DNA of 64,000 nt, taken from positions 105,106 through 169,105 of the forward strand of contig JADKKV010000003.1 of NCBI GenBank assembly GCA_016720345.1, given 5' to 3'. A program made the translations under genes and the position numbers. Numbering within the stretch: position 1 is the first letter of the stretch; each line of letters opens with the position of its first letter. The notes under the pieces are model-generated. The model had not been told where the DNA came from. It did no database searches and was given only the letters and a program-made list of their open reading frames with translations. Shown piece by piece: positions 1 through 9,349 of this stretch. Source of the DNA: Thermomonas sp. (GTDB taxonomy: Bacteria; Pseudomonadota; Gammaproteobacteria; Xanthomonadales; Xanthomonadaceae).

Positions 1-1074
1 GTAGTGGAACAGGTCGCGGAAGCAGGCCCACAGGAAGCGGGCCTGCGGGTGCTCGCTGGCGCGCAGCGCGGCGAACTTCCTGGCCGGGTCGCGCTCCTTC
101 AGGATCTCCACCACCTCCGGCGCGGCGGCGCGGTCGGCGATGCGGTAATCCTGCTTCTCCAGGTCGAGGACCACGATGTCCTTGCCGAGCTTGCGGAAGA
201 TGCCGGCCCCGGTCTTCTGGCCCAGCGCCCCCTTGGCGACCAGGGCGTCCAGCCATGCCGGCGACTTGAAGTAGGCGTGCCACGGATCGTCGGGCAGGGT
301 GTCGGCCATGGTCTTGATGACGTGCGCCATGGTGTCCAGGCCGACCACGTCGGAGGTGCGGTAGGTCGCCGACTTCGGTCGCCCGATCAGCGGGCCGGTG
401 ACCGCATCGACCTCATCGAAGCCCAGGCCGAGCGCCGCAGTGTGGTGGATGGTGGCCAGGATCGAGAACACGCCGATGCGGTTGCCGATGAAGTTCGGGG
501 TGTCCTTGGCATACACCACGCCCTTGCCGAGATGGCTGGTCAGGAAGCCTTCCAGGCCGGCCAGCACCGCGGGGTCGGTGGTGCGGGCCGGGATGAGTTC
601 GGCCAGGTGCATGTAACGGGGCGGGTTGAAGAAGTGCACGCCGCAGAACCGGTTTCGAAGTTCTTCAGGAAGAACATCAGCCAAGGCATTGATTCCCAAG
701 CCGGATGTGTTGCTGGCCAGCACTGCGTGGGCGGGTACATGGGGGGCGATCCGGCGGTACAGGTCCTGTTTCCAGTCCATCCGCTCGGCGATTGCCTCCA
801 CGATCAGGTCGCAACCTTCGAGCAGCGCCAGGCCGGTCTCGTAGTTCGCCGGGGTGATCGCCTCGGCCAGCGCCTTGCTGGCCAGTGGCGCCGGCGACAG
901 CTTGCCGAGGTTGGCGATCGCGCGGGTCACGATCCCGTTGGGGTCGCCTTCCTTCGCGGCGAGGTCGAACAACACGGTGTCGACCCCGGCATTGGTCAGC
1001 TGGGCGGCGATCTGCGCGCCCATCACGCCGGCGCCAAGGACCGCGGCGCGGCGTACAAGTAGTTTCTCAGACAT
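1..1074 (-). CDS. 3-hydroxyacyl-CoA dehydrogenase, FadB/FadJ-like (partial, C-terminus beyond window)
   Basis: The first 358 codons of an NAD-dependent 3-hydroxyacyl-CoA dehydrogenase of fatty-acid beta-oxidation are present and open to the left edge. The protein begins MSEKLLVRRAAVLGAG and carries the Rossmann motif GAGVMGAQIA near residues 14-23. The SNTSGL segment follows, then the family patterns FCGVHFFNPP and DTPNFIGNRIG. The length already exceeds the roughly 300-residue dehydrogenase core, so a longer protein, perhaps with a downstream enoyl-CoA hydratase domain, is likely but not visible. The start is well supported by AAGGAG nine bases upstream. It lies 21 bp downstream of a TetR-family gene on the same strand, which suggests co-transcription and control by that regulator. 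Confidence 0.9.
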   Translation of the reverse strand, partial: MSEKLLVRRAAVLGAGVMGAQIAAQLTNAGVDTVLFDLAAKEGDPNGIVTRAIANLGKLSPAPLASKALAEAITPANYETGLALLEGCDLIVEAIAERMDWKQDLYRRIAPHVPAHAVLASNTSGLGINALADVLPEELRNRFCGVHFFNPPRYMHLAELIPARTTDPAVLAGLEGFLTSHLGKGVVYAKDTPNFIGNRIGVFSILATIHHTAALGLGFDEVDAVTGPLIGRPKSATYRTSDVVGLDTMAHVIKTMADTLPDDPWHAYFKSPAWLDALVAKGALGQKTGAGIFRKLGKDIVVLDLEKQDYRIADRAAAPEVVEILKERDPARKFAALRASEHPQARFLWACFRDLFHY

Positions 1075-1095
1075 AGGATGCAACTCCTTGAGTAA

Positions 1096-1722
1096 TCAGG
1101 GTTCGTCCGCCTTGAAGCCGGCGGCGGCAAAACGAATCAGGGCCTTTGCGGCGCGCGTGCGATGGGTCGCCTCGGACACCCCGGATGGACGCTTGATCAG
1201 GCCGAAGTCGGCCATCGCGTAGGTCAGTGCGCCGGACAGGAAGTCCAGCCGCCAGTACAGCGCTTCCTTGCCGAGCCCGGGCAGGCACCCGGAAAGCGCC
1301 TTGGCGAACTCGCGCAGGACGTGGCCGTACTGGTCGGACAGGAACTTGCGCAGGCTGTCGTTGCTTTCGGCGTAGGCGCGGGCGATCACGCGGATGAAGG
1401 CGCCTCCGCCGTGGCGGTCCTGGGCCATCGCCAGTGCCGGCTCCACGAACGCGGCAAGGATCGGCTCAAGCTCGCCGGGATGGCTGTCAACCGCCAGGCG
1501 CAGGGCTTTCAGGCGTTCGGCGCTCATGTCGTCCATGCGCCGGCGGAACACCTCGTTGACCAGGTTGTCCTTGCTGCCGAAGTGGTAGTTGACCGCCGCG
1601 ATGTTGACGTCGGCGCGGCTGGTGACCTGCCGCAGCGAGGTCGAGGCGAAGCCCTGCTGGGCGAAAAGCTCTTCCGCCGCGTGCAGGATCCGGTCCTTGG
1701 TGGAAAAGTGCTGCAGGCTCAT
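1096..1722 (-). CDS. TetR/AcrR-family transcriptional regulator, PsrA-like
   Basis: A 208-aa repressor with a TetR helix-turn-helix near residues 8-55. The recognition segment NIAAVNYHFGSKDNLVNEVF closely resembles that of PsrA-type regulators of fatty-acid degradation. The rest is the variable ligand-binding half. I chose the ATG at 1722 because the HTH begins a few residues later and AGGGA lies upstream; an in-frame extension further upstream would run through the promoter and operator. It is followed directly by a 3-hydroxyacyl-CoA dehydrogenase gene, and a perfect dyad lies 12 bp upstream of its start. Control of beta-oxidation genes with acyl-CoA or a fatty acid as effector is inference from family and context. 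Confidence 0.85.
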   Translation of the reverse strand: MSLQHFSTKDRILHAAEELFAQQGFASTSLRQVTSRADVNIAAVNYHFGSKDNLVNEVFRRRMDDMSAERLKALRLAVDSHPGELEPILAAFVEPALAMAQDRHGGGAFIRVIARAYAESNDSLRKFLSDQYGHVLREFAKALSGCLPGLGKEALYWRLDFLSGALTYAMADFGLIKRPSGVSEATHRTRAAKALIRFAAAGFKADEP

Positions 1723-1734
1723 CCGCGGTCCCTG

Positions 1735-1750
1735 AATCAAACGCTTGATT
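1735..1750. promoter_or_regulatory. Inverted repeat, probable TetR autoregulatory operator
   Basis: AATCAA-ACGC-TTGATT is a perfect 6-bp dyad with a 4-bp spacer, 12 bp upstream of the TetR start codon in the tetR-ndk intergenic region. Its centre (CAAAC..TTG) resembles PsrA-type operators. Binding by the adjacent regulator is inferred from position only. Confidence 0.55.
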
Positions 1751-1835
1751 GATCTTAGGGCGCAATCGGGGAATGCGTCAACCGGCAGGCGACCATCAAC
1801 TTCGAAAACAGGTGCGGAGCGGGGTGGCAATCGGT

Positions 1836-1841
1836 TAGAAT
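1836..1841 (+). promoter_or_regulatory. Candidate -10 element of the ndk promoter
   Basis: TAGAAT matches the sigma-70 -10 consensus at five of six positions. No good -35 is visible at the usual distance. Transcription would start near 1848 and read through the intrinsic terminator-like hairpin at 1862-1887 before reaching ndk. Confidence 0.4.
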
Positions 1842-1861
1842 CCGCCGCAGCCATATCGGCC

Positions 1862-1887
1862 AAACCCGCGCCAGTACGCGGGTTTTT
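1862..1887 (+). terminator. Terminator/attenuator-like hairpin in the ndk leader
   Basis: ACCCGCG pairs perfectly with CGCGGGT around a 6-base loop. The stem is flanked by A and T tracts and followed by five T residues, so it is a textbook intrinsic terminator. It lies about 54 bp upstream of the ndk start and downstream of a -10-like TAGAAT, so it could act as an attenuator or end a very short RNA. Confidence 0.6.
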
Positions 1888-1940
1888 CTGTTATCTTCGG
1901 GCCGCGACCACGTTGCCGCCCGCCTCACTGGAGTAATCCC

Positions 1941-2366
1941 ATGGCGCTGGAGCGCACTCTTTCGATCGTCAAGCCCGATGCCGTTGCCAAGAACGTGATC
2001 GGCGAAATCTATTCCCGCTTCGAGCAGGCCGGCCTGAAGGTGGTCGCCGCGCGCATGAAGCACCTGTCCAAGCAGGAAGCGGAAGGCTTCTATGCCGTGC
2101 ACCGCGAGCGCCCGTTCTTCGGTGCGCTGGTCAACTTCATGATCTCCGGACCGGTGATGATCCAGGTGCTGGAAGGCGAGGGCGCGGTGCTGAAGAACCG
2201 CGACCTGATGGGCGCCACCAACCCGAAGGATGCCGCGGCCGGCACCATCCGCGCCGACTTCGCCGACAGCATCGACGCCAACGCGGTGCACGGCTCGGAT
2301 TCGCTGGAGAACGCCGCGATCGAGATCGCCTACTTCTTCCCGGCGACCGACGTCTACGCGCGCTGA
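1941..2366 (+). CDS. ndk: Nucleoside diphosphate kinase
   Basis: A 141-aa cytoplasmic enzyme that transfers the gamma-phosphate of ATP to NDPs through a phosphohistidine. It has the family start ([18 protein letters not shown]) and the active-site motif NAVHGSDS with catalytic His117. The length is standard for the family. GGAG eight bases upstream supports the ATG. It is the first gene of a cluster running through rlmN, pilW, rodZ, yfgM, bamB and der, an arrangement typical of gammaproteobacteria. Confidence 0.98.
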   Translation: MALERTLSIVKPDAVAKNVIGEIYSRFEQAGLKVVAARMKHLSKQEAEGFYAVHRERPFFGALVNFMISGPVMIQVLEGEGAVLKNRDLMGATNPKDAAAGTIRADFADSIDANAVHGSDSLENAAIEIAYFFPATDVYAR

Positions 2367-2388
2367 GCCCGGATCGGTCGCGCTGCCG

Positions 2389-3657
2389 ATGAGCGACACC
2401 CGCACCCCGGTCATCGATATTGCCCTCGTGGGCGATTCCGGCGTGCGCGACCCGGCGACGGCGGCTCCGGCCGCCGCCACCGGCGGCAGGGCGACGGCCG
2501 ACACGGGCGGGCGCACCAACATCTTCGACTTCGACCGCGCTTCGCTCGAGCGCTTCTTCGAGCAGGATCTCGGCGAAAAGAAGTTCCGCGCGCAGCAGGT
2601 GATGAAGTGGATCCACCACCGCTACGCGACCGATTTCGGCGACATGACCGACCTCGGCAAGGCGCTGCGCGCCAAGCTCGAGCAACGGGCGGTGGTGCAG
2701 GCACCGCAGGTGCTGCTGGACAAGGCTTCGGAAGACGGCACCCACAAGTGGCTGCTCGGCATGGATCCGAAGAACGCGATCGAGACCGTGTTCATCCCGG
2801 ACAAGGGCCGCGGCACCCTCTGCGTCAGCTCGCAGGTGGGCTGCGCCCTGAATTGCACGTTCTGTTCCACCGCCACCCAGGGCTTCAACCGCAACCTCTC
2901 CACCGCCGAGATCATCGGCCAGGTGTGGGTGGCGGCGCGCCACCTTGGCAACGTGCCGCACCAGCAGCGCAAGCTCACCAACGTGGTGATGATGGGCATG
3001 GGCGAGCCGCTGGCCAATTTCGACAACGTCGTGCGCGCGATGAGCATCATGCGCGACGACCTCGGCTATGGACTGGCCAACAAGCGGGTCACCCTGTCCA
3101 CCGCCGGCATGGTGCCGATGATCGACAAGCTGGGCGAGGTCAGCGATGTCTCGCTGGCGGTGTCCCTGCATGCGCCGTTCGACGAACTGCGCAATGAGCT
3201 GGTGCCGCTCAACCGGAAGTACCCGATCGCCGAGCTGATGGATGCCTGCGTGCGCTATGCGCTGCGCAAGCGTGGCACCTCGGTGACCTTCGAATACACG
3301 CTGATGAAGGACGTCAACGACCAGCCGGAGCATGCGCGCGGCCTGGTCAAGTTGCTGCGCGAGTTCGACCGCCGGGTGCAGATGAAGGATGCGGCCAAGG
3401 TCAACCTGATCCCGTTCAACCCGTTCCCCGGCACCCGCTACGCGCGGCCGGCCGACGAGGCGATCCGCGCGTTCCAGAAGCAGCTCAACAATGCCGGCAT
3501 GATCGCGCCGGTGCGGCGCACCCGCGGCGACGACATCGATGCCGCCTGCGGCCAGCTGAAGGGGCAGGTGATGGATCGCACCCGCCGTTCGGCGGAGCAC
3601 CGCAAGCACCTGCAGGACAGCGGGATCGCGCAAGGCGAGGTGCCGGATGCGGCGTGA
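2389..3657 (+). CDS. rlmN: Dual-specificity 23S rRNA/tRNA (adenine-C2) methyltransferase RlmN
   Basis: A 422-aa radical-SAM enzyme that methylates A2503 of 23S rRNA and A37 of some tRNAs. The CxxxCxxC cluster motif is Cys152-Cys156-Cys159. It is preceded by [12 protein letters not shown], and the resolving cysteine lies near the C-terminus ([13 protein letters not shown]). The ATG at 2389 gives a low-complexity, Ala/Gly-rich N-terminal stretch of about 40 residues before the conserved domain, longer than in E. coli, so a later start is possible. The 3' end overlaps pilW by 11 bp, indicating translational coupling. Confidence 0.96.
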   Translation: MSDTRTPVIDIALVGDSGVRDPATAAPAAATGGRATADTGGRTNIFDFDRASLERFFEQDLGEKKFRAQQVMKWIHHRYATDFGDMTDLGKALRAKLEQRAVVQAPQVLLDKASEDGTHKWLLGMDPKNAIETVFIPDKGRGTLCVSSQVGCALNCTFCSTATQGFNRNLSTAEIIGQVWVAARHLGNVPHQQRKLTNVVMMGMGEPLANFDNVVRAMSIMRDDLGYGLANKRVTLSTAGMVPMIDKLGEVSDVSLAVSLHAPFDELRNELVPLNRKYPIAELMDACVRYALRKRGTSVTFEYTLMKDVNDQPEHARGLVKLLREFDRRVQMKDAAKVNLIPFNPFPGTRYARPADEAIRAFQKQLNNAGMIAPVRRTRGDDIDAACGQLKGQVMDRTRRSAEHRKHLQDSGIAQGEVPDAA

Positions 3658-4459
3658 GGCGCTCCTGCTGTGCATGGCGGTTTCCCTGCTCGCCGCGGGC
3701 TGCAACCGGCTGGAGCGGTTGAGCATCGTCAAGCCGACCGCCGAACGCGGCGACTGGACCCAGGTCGCGCCGGATTACGAGGTCAGCGACAAGGGCCGCA
3801 CGGCGGCGCCGATGGCCGCCGCGCAATTGCTGGCCTCGGCCGGCGCGGCCTACCGTGCGGGCAAGATGGAGCAGGCCGCGCAGCAGGCACAGGCGGCGCT
3901 GAAGGCCGACCCCGCGATGGCGGACGCGCATACCCTGCTTGCCGCCATCGCGATCGAGAATTCCGACCAGGAGGCCGCCGGCAGGCACTACCAGCAGGCG
4001 CTGGCGATCGCCCCTGGAAAGGGCGCCTACGCCAACAACTACGGCACCTGGCTGTGCAGCAACGGGCGCGCCGCCGAATCCCTGTCCTGGTTCGACAAGG
4101 CGGTGGCGGATCCGGAATACGGCACCCGCGCCGCCGCGCTGGCCAACGCCGGTACCTGCGCGCACCGGACCGGGCAGCTGGGCCGCGCGGAGGCCTACTG
4201 GCGGCAGGCGCTGGCGCTGGAACCCACCGAAATGCAGTCGCTTGCCGGCATGGCCAACCTGGAATTCGCGCGCGCGCGCTACCTCGAGGCGCGGGCATTC
4301 GCCGAGCGCTGGCTCGGCATTGCCCCCTCGGATCGCGAGGCTTTGCAACTGGCGTCACAGATCGAGCTCAAACTCGGCGATACTGACGCGTCCACACGCT
4401 ACCTTCAACGATTGCAGGCGTTGTCCCCCGGCGCCATCAACGCACCCCGTTCGCAATGA
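3647..4459 (+). CDS. pilW: Type IV pilus biogenesis/stability lipoprotein PilW (PilF), TPR protein
   Basis: A 270-aa outer-membrane pilotin needed for multimerisation of the PilQ secretin. The signal peptide ends in lipobox LAAGC with acylated Cys19. Tetratricopeptide repeats fill about residues 60-250 (for example [23 protein letters not shown] and [15 protein letters not shown]). It begins inside the rlmN 3' end and ends in an ATGA overlap with rodZ. The gene is called pilF in Pseudomonas and pilW in Neisseria. Confidence 0.9.
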   Translation: MRREALLLCMAVSLLAAGCNRLERLSIVKPTAERGDWTQVAPDYEVSDKGRTAAPMAAAQLLASAGAAYRAGKMEQAAQQAQAALKADPAMADAHTLLAAIAIENSDQEAAGRHYQQALAIAPGKGAYANNYGTWLCSNGRAAESLSWFDKAVADPEYGTRAAALANAGTCAHRTGQLGRAEAYWRQALALEPTEMQSLAGMANLEFARARYLEARAFAERWLGIAPSDREALQLASQIELKLGDTDASTRYLQRLQALSPGAINAPRSQ

Positions 4460-5265
4460 CCACCCACCGCACAGATACGACGAACGACCTGCTGGCCGGT
4501 TGTGGCGGCCGCCTGAGGCAGGCGCGCGAAGCCGCGGGCCTCAGCATCGACGACGTCGCCGCCAGGCTGCGCATGCCGGCGCGGATCGTGCGTTCGCTGG
4601 AAGCCGAGGACTGGTCTCGGCTGGGGGCGCCGGTCTTCGTCCGCGGGCAGGTGCGCAGCTACTCGCGGCTGATGGGCCTCACCACCGCGCCGATGATGGA
4701 AGCGCTGGTGGACGTGGGGCCGGTCGAACCCTCGCGCCTGGTCAGCCGGACCCACACGCCGGCCGCGCAGTGGTGGGCCGAGCAGCTCGGCCGCCGGCTG
4801 GTGTACATCGTGCTGACCCTGTTCCTGGTGGTGCCGGCCTGGGTCGCCACCCGCCAGCACCTGTCCGCCACCGTTGCCGATGCCGCGCCGCTGGACCTGC
4901 CGGTGGATCCCGCGGGCAAGGCGGTGCAGCGCCAGCTGCCACCGGCGATGCCGCGCACCGTGGTTGCGTCGATGGCCGCGGTGCCGTCGGCGCGTCCGCC
5001 AGCAACCGAGATCGTCATCCGCACCCGCGGCGAAAGCTGGGTCACGGTGACCGCGGTCGATGGCAGCAGCCTCGAGAGGGCACTGGTCCCCGCAGGCAGC
5101 GAGCGCCGTTATGCCGCCGCTCAGGTCGCGCACCTGACCATCGGCAACGCCTCCGCGGTGGATGTCGAGAACCAGGGGCGCAACGTGGACATGGGCGCCT
5201 TCGCCCGCGCGAACGTCGCGCGCTTTACGGTATCCTCCGACGGTTCGCTCGTCGCGGCGGATTGA
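4456..5265 (+). CDS. rodZ: RodZ-like helix-turn-helix cytoskeletal membrane protein
   Basis: A 269-aa bitopic inner-membrane protein. Residues 13-75 form a Cro-like HTH (LRQAREAAGLSIDDVAARLR), the part that binds MreB in RodZ. One transmembrane helix lies near residues 114-134 (LVYIVLTLFLVVPAWVA). The C-terminal periplasmic part ends in a DUF4115-like beta domain (SWVTVTAVDGSSLERALV). Start ATG overlaps the pilW stop. In many gammaproteobacteria rodZ is followed by ispG and hisS; here yfgM follows instead, after 90 bp. Confidence 0.88.
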   Translation: MTTHRTDTTNDLLAGCGGRLRQAREAAGLSIDDVAARLRMPARIVRSLEAEDWSRLGAPVFVRGQVRSYSRLMGLTTAPMMEALVDVGPVEPSRLVSRTHTPAAQWWAEQLGRRLVYIVLTLFLVVPAWVATRQHLSATVADAAPLDLPVDPAGKAVQRQLPPAMPRTVVASMAAVPSARPPATEIVIRTRGESWVTVTAVDGSSLERALVPAGSERRYAAAQVAHLTIGNASAVDVENQGRNVDMGAFARANVARFTVSSDGSLVAAD

Positions 5266-5355
5266 AGCGGCCGTCGCGGTCGCCGGCTCAACCCGGCGGG
5301 CGATTCCACACCCTACACATGGAGACCCGCGTAGCGAACGCGGGCGAGAGACAGC

Positions 5356-6000
5356 ATGGCGATCGATGACCTGCTCGACGAGCACGAACAGAGCGAACGA
5401 GTCCGTTCCTGGATCCGCAGCAATGCACTGGGCCTGGTCGGCGGCGTGGCCCTTGGCCTCGGCGCGATCGCCGGCTGGCAGTGGTGGCAAGGCCAGCAAT
5501 TGCAGCGCGGGATGGCGGTCAATGCCCGCTACGCGGAGGTCGTGAGGAACTACGAAGCCGGCCGGCTGCCCGCGGACAAGGGCCGCGCGGCGCTGGACAC
5601 GATCGCCAAGGGCAACCAGACCCTGGCCACGCTGGCGGCACTGCAACTGGCCAAGACCCAGGCCGAGGCCGGCAAGCGGGATGACGCCATCGCCACCCTG
5701 CGCGGACTGCACGACCTCGATCCCGAATTGCGCGTGGTCGTGCGCCAGCGCCTGGCGCGGCTGCTGATCGACGCCGGCAAGGGCAAGGACGCGCTGTCCC
5801 TGCTCGACGACGAACGCAACCCGGCCATGCTCGACGCGCGTGGGGATGCGCAGCTCGCGCTGGGCGACCGTGCCAAGGCGCAGTCCGACTACCTGAAGGC
5901 GCTCGCCCTGGTCGACGTCGCCGATCCCCAGCATCGCCTGCTGACCCTGAAGCTGATCGAGGCCGGCGGCATGCCGCCGCATACCGAGGACAAGACCTGA
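5356..6000 (+). CDS. yfgM: YfgM family SecYEG-ancillary TPR membrane protein
   Basis: A 214-aa inner-membrane protein. A short cytoplasmic N-terminus (MAIDDLLDEHEQSERVRSW) is followed by one TM helix around residues 24-42 and a periplasmic TPR-like domain (YfgM/DUF2133). YfgM associates with SecYEG and PpiD and also modulates RcsB stability. The stop codon overlaps the bamB start (TGATG), so the two are translationally coupled, as in other gammaproteobacteria. Confidence 0.9.
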   Translation: MAIDDLLDEHEQSERVRSWIRSNALGLVGGVALGLGAIAGWQWWQGQQLQRGMAVNARYAEVVRNYEAGRLPADKGRAALDTIAKGNQTLATLAALQLAKTQAEAGKRDDAIATLRGLHDLDPELRVVVRQRLARLLIDAGKGKDALSLLDDERNPAMLDARGDAQLALGDRAKAQSDYLKALALVDVADPQHRLLTLKLIEAGGMPPHTEDKT

Positions 6001-7196
6001 TGACCCGGGCCAAGCAACGCACCCAGTTCCGCCAGGCCGCACGCCTGCTTGCCGCCACCGCGCTCGCCGTCGCCCTGCTGTCGGGCTGTTCGAGCGTGAA
6101 GAACCTGCTGGATGGCCGCGGCAAGGACCACTCGAAGGATCCGACCCCGCTGGTGGAGCTCAGCCCCAGCGCCAACGTGAGCCAGTTGTGGAGCGCATCG
6201 CTCGGCAAGGGCGAACAGCAGCTGGGCATCGCCCAGCGTCCGGCGATCGCCGATGGAAAGGTGTATGCCGCCGCGGTCGAGGGCGGCGTGTCCGCGTTCG
6301 ACCTGCGCAGCGGGCAGTCCCTGTGGCGCTATGCCTCCGAGTTGCAGTTGACCGGTGGCCCCGGCGCGGGCGATGGCCTGGTCGTGGTCGGCAGCCTCGA
6401 GGGCGACGTGATCGCGCTTGACGCCGCCACCGGCGAGGAGAAGTGGAAGTCGAAGGTCGCCAACGAAGTGCTGGTCGCGCCTGCGGTTGGCGGCGGCATG
6501 GTGTTCGTGCATTCGAACGACGGCCGCATCACCGCGCTGGATGCCGCAAGCGGCGAACGCCGCTGGTTCCACAGCGCCGACGTGCCGGCCCTCACCGTGC
6601 GCGGCAGCGGCGCGATCACCGTCGGGCCCGGGATCATCTTCGTCGGCAACGACAACGGCAACCTGACCGCGCTGGCGATGGCCGATGGCGCCGTGGCCTG
6701 GACCTCGCCGGTGGCGCAGCCGGACGGCCGCAGCGAACTCGAGCGGATGGCCGACGTGGACGGCCCGGCGGTGCTGGACAACACCACCCTGTTCGCGACC
6801 AGTTACAAGAACCACACGGTGGCGATCGACGGTCCCAGCGGCCAGCTGATGTGGGATCGCGAGAACGGTGGCCCGCGCGGGCTTGGCGTCAGCAATTCGG
6901 CGGTGGTCGTGACCGACCGCGACGGCAAGGTCTGGGCGCTCGACAAGAACACCGGCAGCAGCCTGTGGCAGCAGGAAGGCCTGGCCTACCGCGGCACCAG
7001 TGCACCGGCGGTCGTGGGCGACTACGCGGTGGTCGGCGACTTCGAGGGCGTGCTGCACTGGCTGCGCCTGAACGACGGCGCGTTCGCCGCGCGTTCCAGC
7101 CTGGGTGGTGCGATCAGCGGCCAGCCCGCGGTCGCCGATGGCGTGCTGGTGGTGCAGACCACCGAAGGCCAGCTCGCGGCGTTCGCCCTGCAGTAA
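6000..7196 (+). CDS. bamB: Outer membrane assembly lipoprotein BamB
   Basis: A 398-aa lipoprotein of the BAM complex that helps BamA insert beta-barrel proteins. The signal peptide ends in lipobox LLSGC (Cys30). The rest is an eight-bladed PQQ-like propeller with repeated AxDGxVYA/ALDAATGEEKW motifs. The ATG shares its A with the yfgM stop. A GC-rich hairpin lies just downstream at 7233-7254. Confidence 0.95.
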   Translation: MTRAKQRTQFRQAARLLAATALAVALLSGCSSVKNLLDGRGKDHSKDPTPLVELSPSANVSQLWSASLGKGEQQLGIAQRPAIADGKVYAAAVEGGVSAFDLRSGQSLWRYASELQLTGGPGAGDGLVVVGSLEGDVIALDAATGEEKWKSKVANEVLVAPAVGGGMVFVHSNDGRITALDAASGERRWFHSADVPALTVRGSGAITVGPGIIFVGNDNGNLTALAMADGAVAWTSPVAQPDGRSELERMADVDGPAVLDNTTLFATSYKNHTVAIDGPSGQLMWDRENGGPRGLGVSNSAVVVTDRDGKVWALDKNTGSSLWQQEGLAYRGTSAPAVVGDYAVVGDFEGVLHWLRLNDGAFAARSSLGGAISGQPAVADGVLVVQTTEGQLAAFALQ

Positions 7197-7232
7197 GTCC
7201 GGCGCCGGCCCGCGGGCTGGCGCACATGCACG

Positions 7233-7265
7233 GCCCCGGCTAGTCTGCCGGGGCTGTCTGCTTTT
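7233..7265 (+). terminator. Hairpin terminator candidate after bamB
   Basis: GCCCCGGC pairs perfectly with GCCGGGGC around TAGTCT, followed by TGTCTGCTTTT. The stem is strong but the T tract is short, so termination efficiency is uncertain. It lies between bamB and der. Confidence 0.5.
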
Positions 7266-7334
7266 CGGGCAACGCGCCGCCTGCGCGCGTTGGCCGCGTT
7301 GTTTTCCACGCGCGAACCGCGCAAAGGTTGATCC

Positions 7335-8735
7335 ATGCTGCCCCTCGTCGCCCTGGTCGGGCGCCCCAACGTCGGCAAGTCCACGCTGTTCAATGCGTTG
7401 ACCCGCACCCGCGATGCGCTGGTGCACGACCAGCCGGGCGTCACCCGCGACCGCAACTACGGCGTCTGCCGCCTCGCCGAAGGGCGGCCGTTCGTGCTGG
7501 TCGACACCGGCGGCATCGCCGGCGAGGACGAGGGCCTGGCCGGTGCCACCGCGCGGCAGTCGCGCGCCGCCGCGGAAGAGGCCGACCTGATCCTGTTCAT
7601 CGTCGATGGCCGCGAGGGCGCCTCCACGGTGGACGACGACATCCTGCGCTGGCTGCGCAAGCTGTCGAAGCCGACCGTGCTGGTGGTCAACAAGTCGGAC
7701 GGGATCGACCTGCAGGCCGCGCTGTCGGAATTTTCCCGCTACGGCCTCGGCGAGGCGTTGCCGGTGTCGTCCGCGCACCGCACCGGCATCGACGAACTGC
7801 TGGCCAGGACCCTGGGCCTGCTGCCGGAAGAGGGCGCGACCGAGACCCTGGACGACGATCCGAAGCGCGTGCGCATCGCCTTCGTCGGCCGCCCGAACGT
7901 GGGCAAGTCGACCCTGGTCAACCGCATCCTCGGCGAGGAACGGATGATCGCCTCCGAGGTGCCGGGCACCACCCGCGATTCGATCGCGGTCGACCTCGAG
8001 CGCGACGGCCGCAAGTACCGCCTGATCGACACCGCCGGCCTGCGCCGCCGCGCCAGGGTGGAGGAGGCGGTCGAGAAGTTCTCGGTGGTGAAGACCCTGC
8101 AGGCGATCGAGCAATGCCAGGTCGCGGTGCTGATGCTGGACGCCACCGAAGGCGTCACCGACCAGGACGCGACCGTGCTCGGCGCGGTGCTGGATGCCGG
8201 CAAGGCGCTGGTCATCGCGATCAACAAGTGGGACGGGCGCACGGACTACGAACGCCAGCAGGCCGAGACCCTGGTGTCGCGCAAGCTCAGCTTCGTGGAA
8301 TGGGCGGAGAACGTGCGCATTTCGGCACTGCACGGTTCCGGCCTGCGCGAACTGTTCCGCGCGATCCACCGCGCGCACGCGTCGGCGACCAAGGTGTTCA
8401 GCACCGCCGACGTGACCCGGGCGATCGAAGCGGCCTACGTGGCGAATCCGCCGCCGGTCGTGCGCGGTCATGTGCCGAAGATGCGCTTCGCGCACCCGGG
8501 GGCGGAAAGCCCACCGACCTTCATCGTTCATGGCACGCGGCTGAAGTCGCTGTCGAACACCTACCAGCGCTACCTCGAGAACTTCTTCCGCAAGCGCTTC
8601 AAGCTGGTCGGCACGCCGATCCGCTTCATCTTCCGGGAAGGCGAAAATCCGTACAAGGACAAGAAGAACGTCCTCACCGATCGCCAGGTCGCGAAGAAGC
8701 AGCGGCTGATCCGCCGCGTCAAGCGCGCCAAGTAG
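7335..8735 (+). CDS. der: Ribosome biogenesis GTPase Der (EngA)
   Basis: A 466-aa essential GTPase with two tandem Era-like G domains, each with a [10 protein letters not shown]-loop (residues 9-17 and around 181-189), then a KH-like C-terminal domain (residues 360-450). It acts in 50S subunit maturation. The DTGG and DTAGL switch II motifs and the NKSD/NKWD specificity motifs are all visible. It ends only 6 bp before mobA. Confidence 0.97.
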   Translation: MLPLVALVGRPNVGKSTLFNALTRTRDALVHDQPGVTRDRNYGVCRLAEGRPFVLVDTGGIAGEDEGLAGATARQSRAAAEEADLILFIVDGREGASTVDDDILRWLRKLSKPTVLVVNKSDGIDLQAALSEFSRYGLGEALPVSSAHRTGIDELLARTLGLLPEEGATETLDDDPKRVRIAFVGRPNVGKSTLVNRILGEERMIASEVPGTTRDSIAVDLERDGRKYRLIDTAGLRRRARVEEAVEKFSVVKTLQAIEQCQVAVLMLDATEGVTDQDATVLGAVLDAGKALVIAINKWDGRTDYERQQAETLVSRKLSFVEWAENVRISALHGSGLRELFRAIHRAHASATKVFSTADVTRAIEAAYVANPPPVVRGHVPKMRFAHPGAESPPTFIVHGTRLKSLSNTYQRYLENFFRKRFKLVGTPIRFIFREGENPYKDKKNVLTDRQVAKKQRLIRRVKRAK

Positions 8736-8741
8736 CAGGCG

Positions 8742-9320
8742 ATGACGGCCCGAGGCGAGGTGACCCTGGGCATCCTTGCCGGCGGCCGCGGCAGCCGGCT
8801 GGGCGGACGCGACAAGGCCTGGCTGATGCGTGATGGCGTGCCGCAGGTGGTGCGCATCGCCCGTCGCTTCGAGGGCGAGTGCACCGCGGTGCTGGTCAGC
8901 GCGAACCGGGACCTGCCGCGCCATGCCGCGCACGGACTGCGCGCGGTCGTCGACCGCATCGCCGACAGGGGTCCACTCGGCGGCATCGAGGCGCTGGCAT
9001 CGGCCTGTGAAACGCCGTGGCTGCTGACCATGCCGGTGGATCTCGTCGATCCCGGCGATGGCCTGTTGCGCACGCTGGCGAGCGCCAGTTGCGGCGATGG
9101 CGCGGTGGCCACGGATGACGACGGCCTGCAGCCCCTGCTCGCGCTGTACCGGGTCGAGGCCCTGCGTGCGGCATTGGCCGACGCGCTGGCCGCGGGCGAT
9201 TACGCGGTGCAGGCGATGCAGGCGCGGCTCGCGCTGCCGCGCGCCGGATTCGCCGGGCTGCGCTTCGGCAACCTCAACACGCCCGACGACCTGCGCCGCG
9301 CCGGTTGCGACGACGCCTGA
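8742..9320 (+). CDS. mobA: Molybdenum cofactor guanylyltransferase MobA
   Basis: A 192-aa nucleotidyltransferase that attaches GMP to molybdopterin. The GTP-binding signature LAGGRGSRLGGRDKAWL is at residues 8-24 and the PVDLVDPG segment near residue 97. Length is normal. It lies 6 bp after der and about 30 bp before the MoeB-like gene, so it pairs with another cofactor step. Confidence 0.88.
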   Translation: MTARGEVTLGILAGGRGSRLGGRDKAWLMRDGVPQVVRIARRFEGECTAVLVSANRDLPRHAAHGLRAVVDRIADRGPLGGIEALASACETPWLLTMPVDLVDPGDGLLRTLASASCGDGAVATDDDGLQPLLALYRVEALRAALADALAAGDYAVQAMQARLALPRAGFAGLRFGNLNTPDDLRRAGCDDA

Positions 9321-9337
9321 GGCGCCCGCCGATCGGG

Positions 9338-9343
9338 GATAAT
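9338..9343 (+). promoter_or_regulatory. -10 element positioned for a leaderless moeB transcript
   Basis: GATAAT lies six bases before the ATG at 9350, so a transcript started at the usual +7 distance would begin at or next to the A of the start codon. No Shine-Dalgarno sequence is present. This suggests leaderless translation. Confidence 0.4.
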
Positions 9344-9349
9344 CGCGGC

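Noticed and set aside
5889-8933. Very long minus-strand open frame opposite bamB, der and mobA
   Set aside because: In this GC-rich genome the antisense of real genes often stays open. The translation is low-complexity (Arg/Ala/His/Gln-rich) with no domain, and the plus-strand genes are unmistakable.
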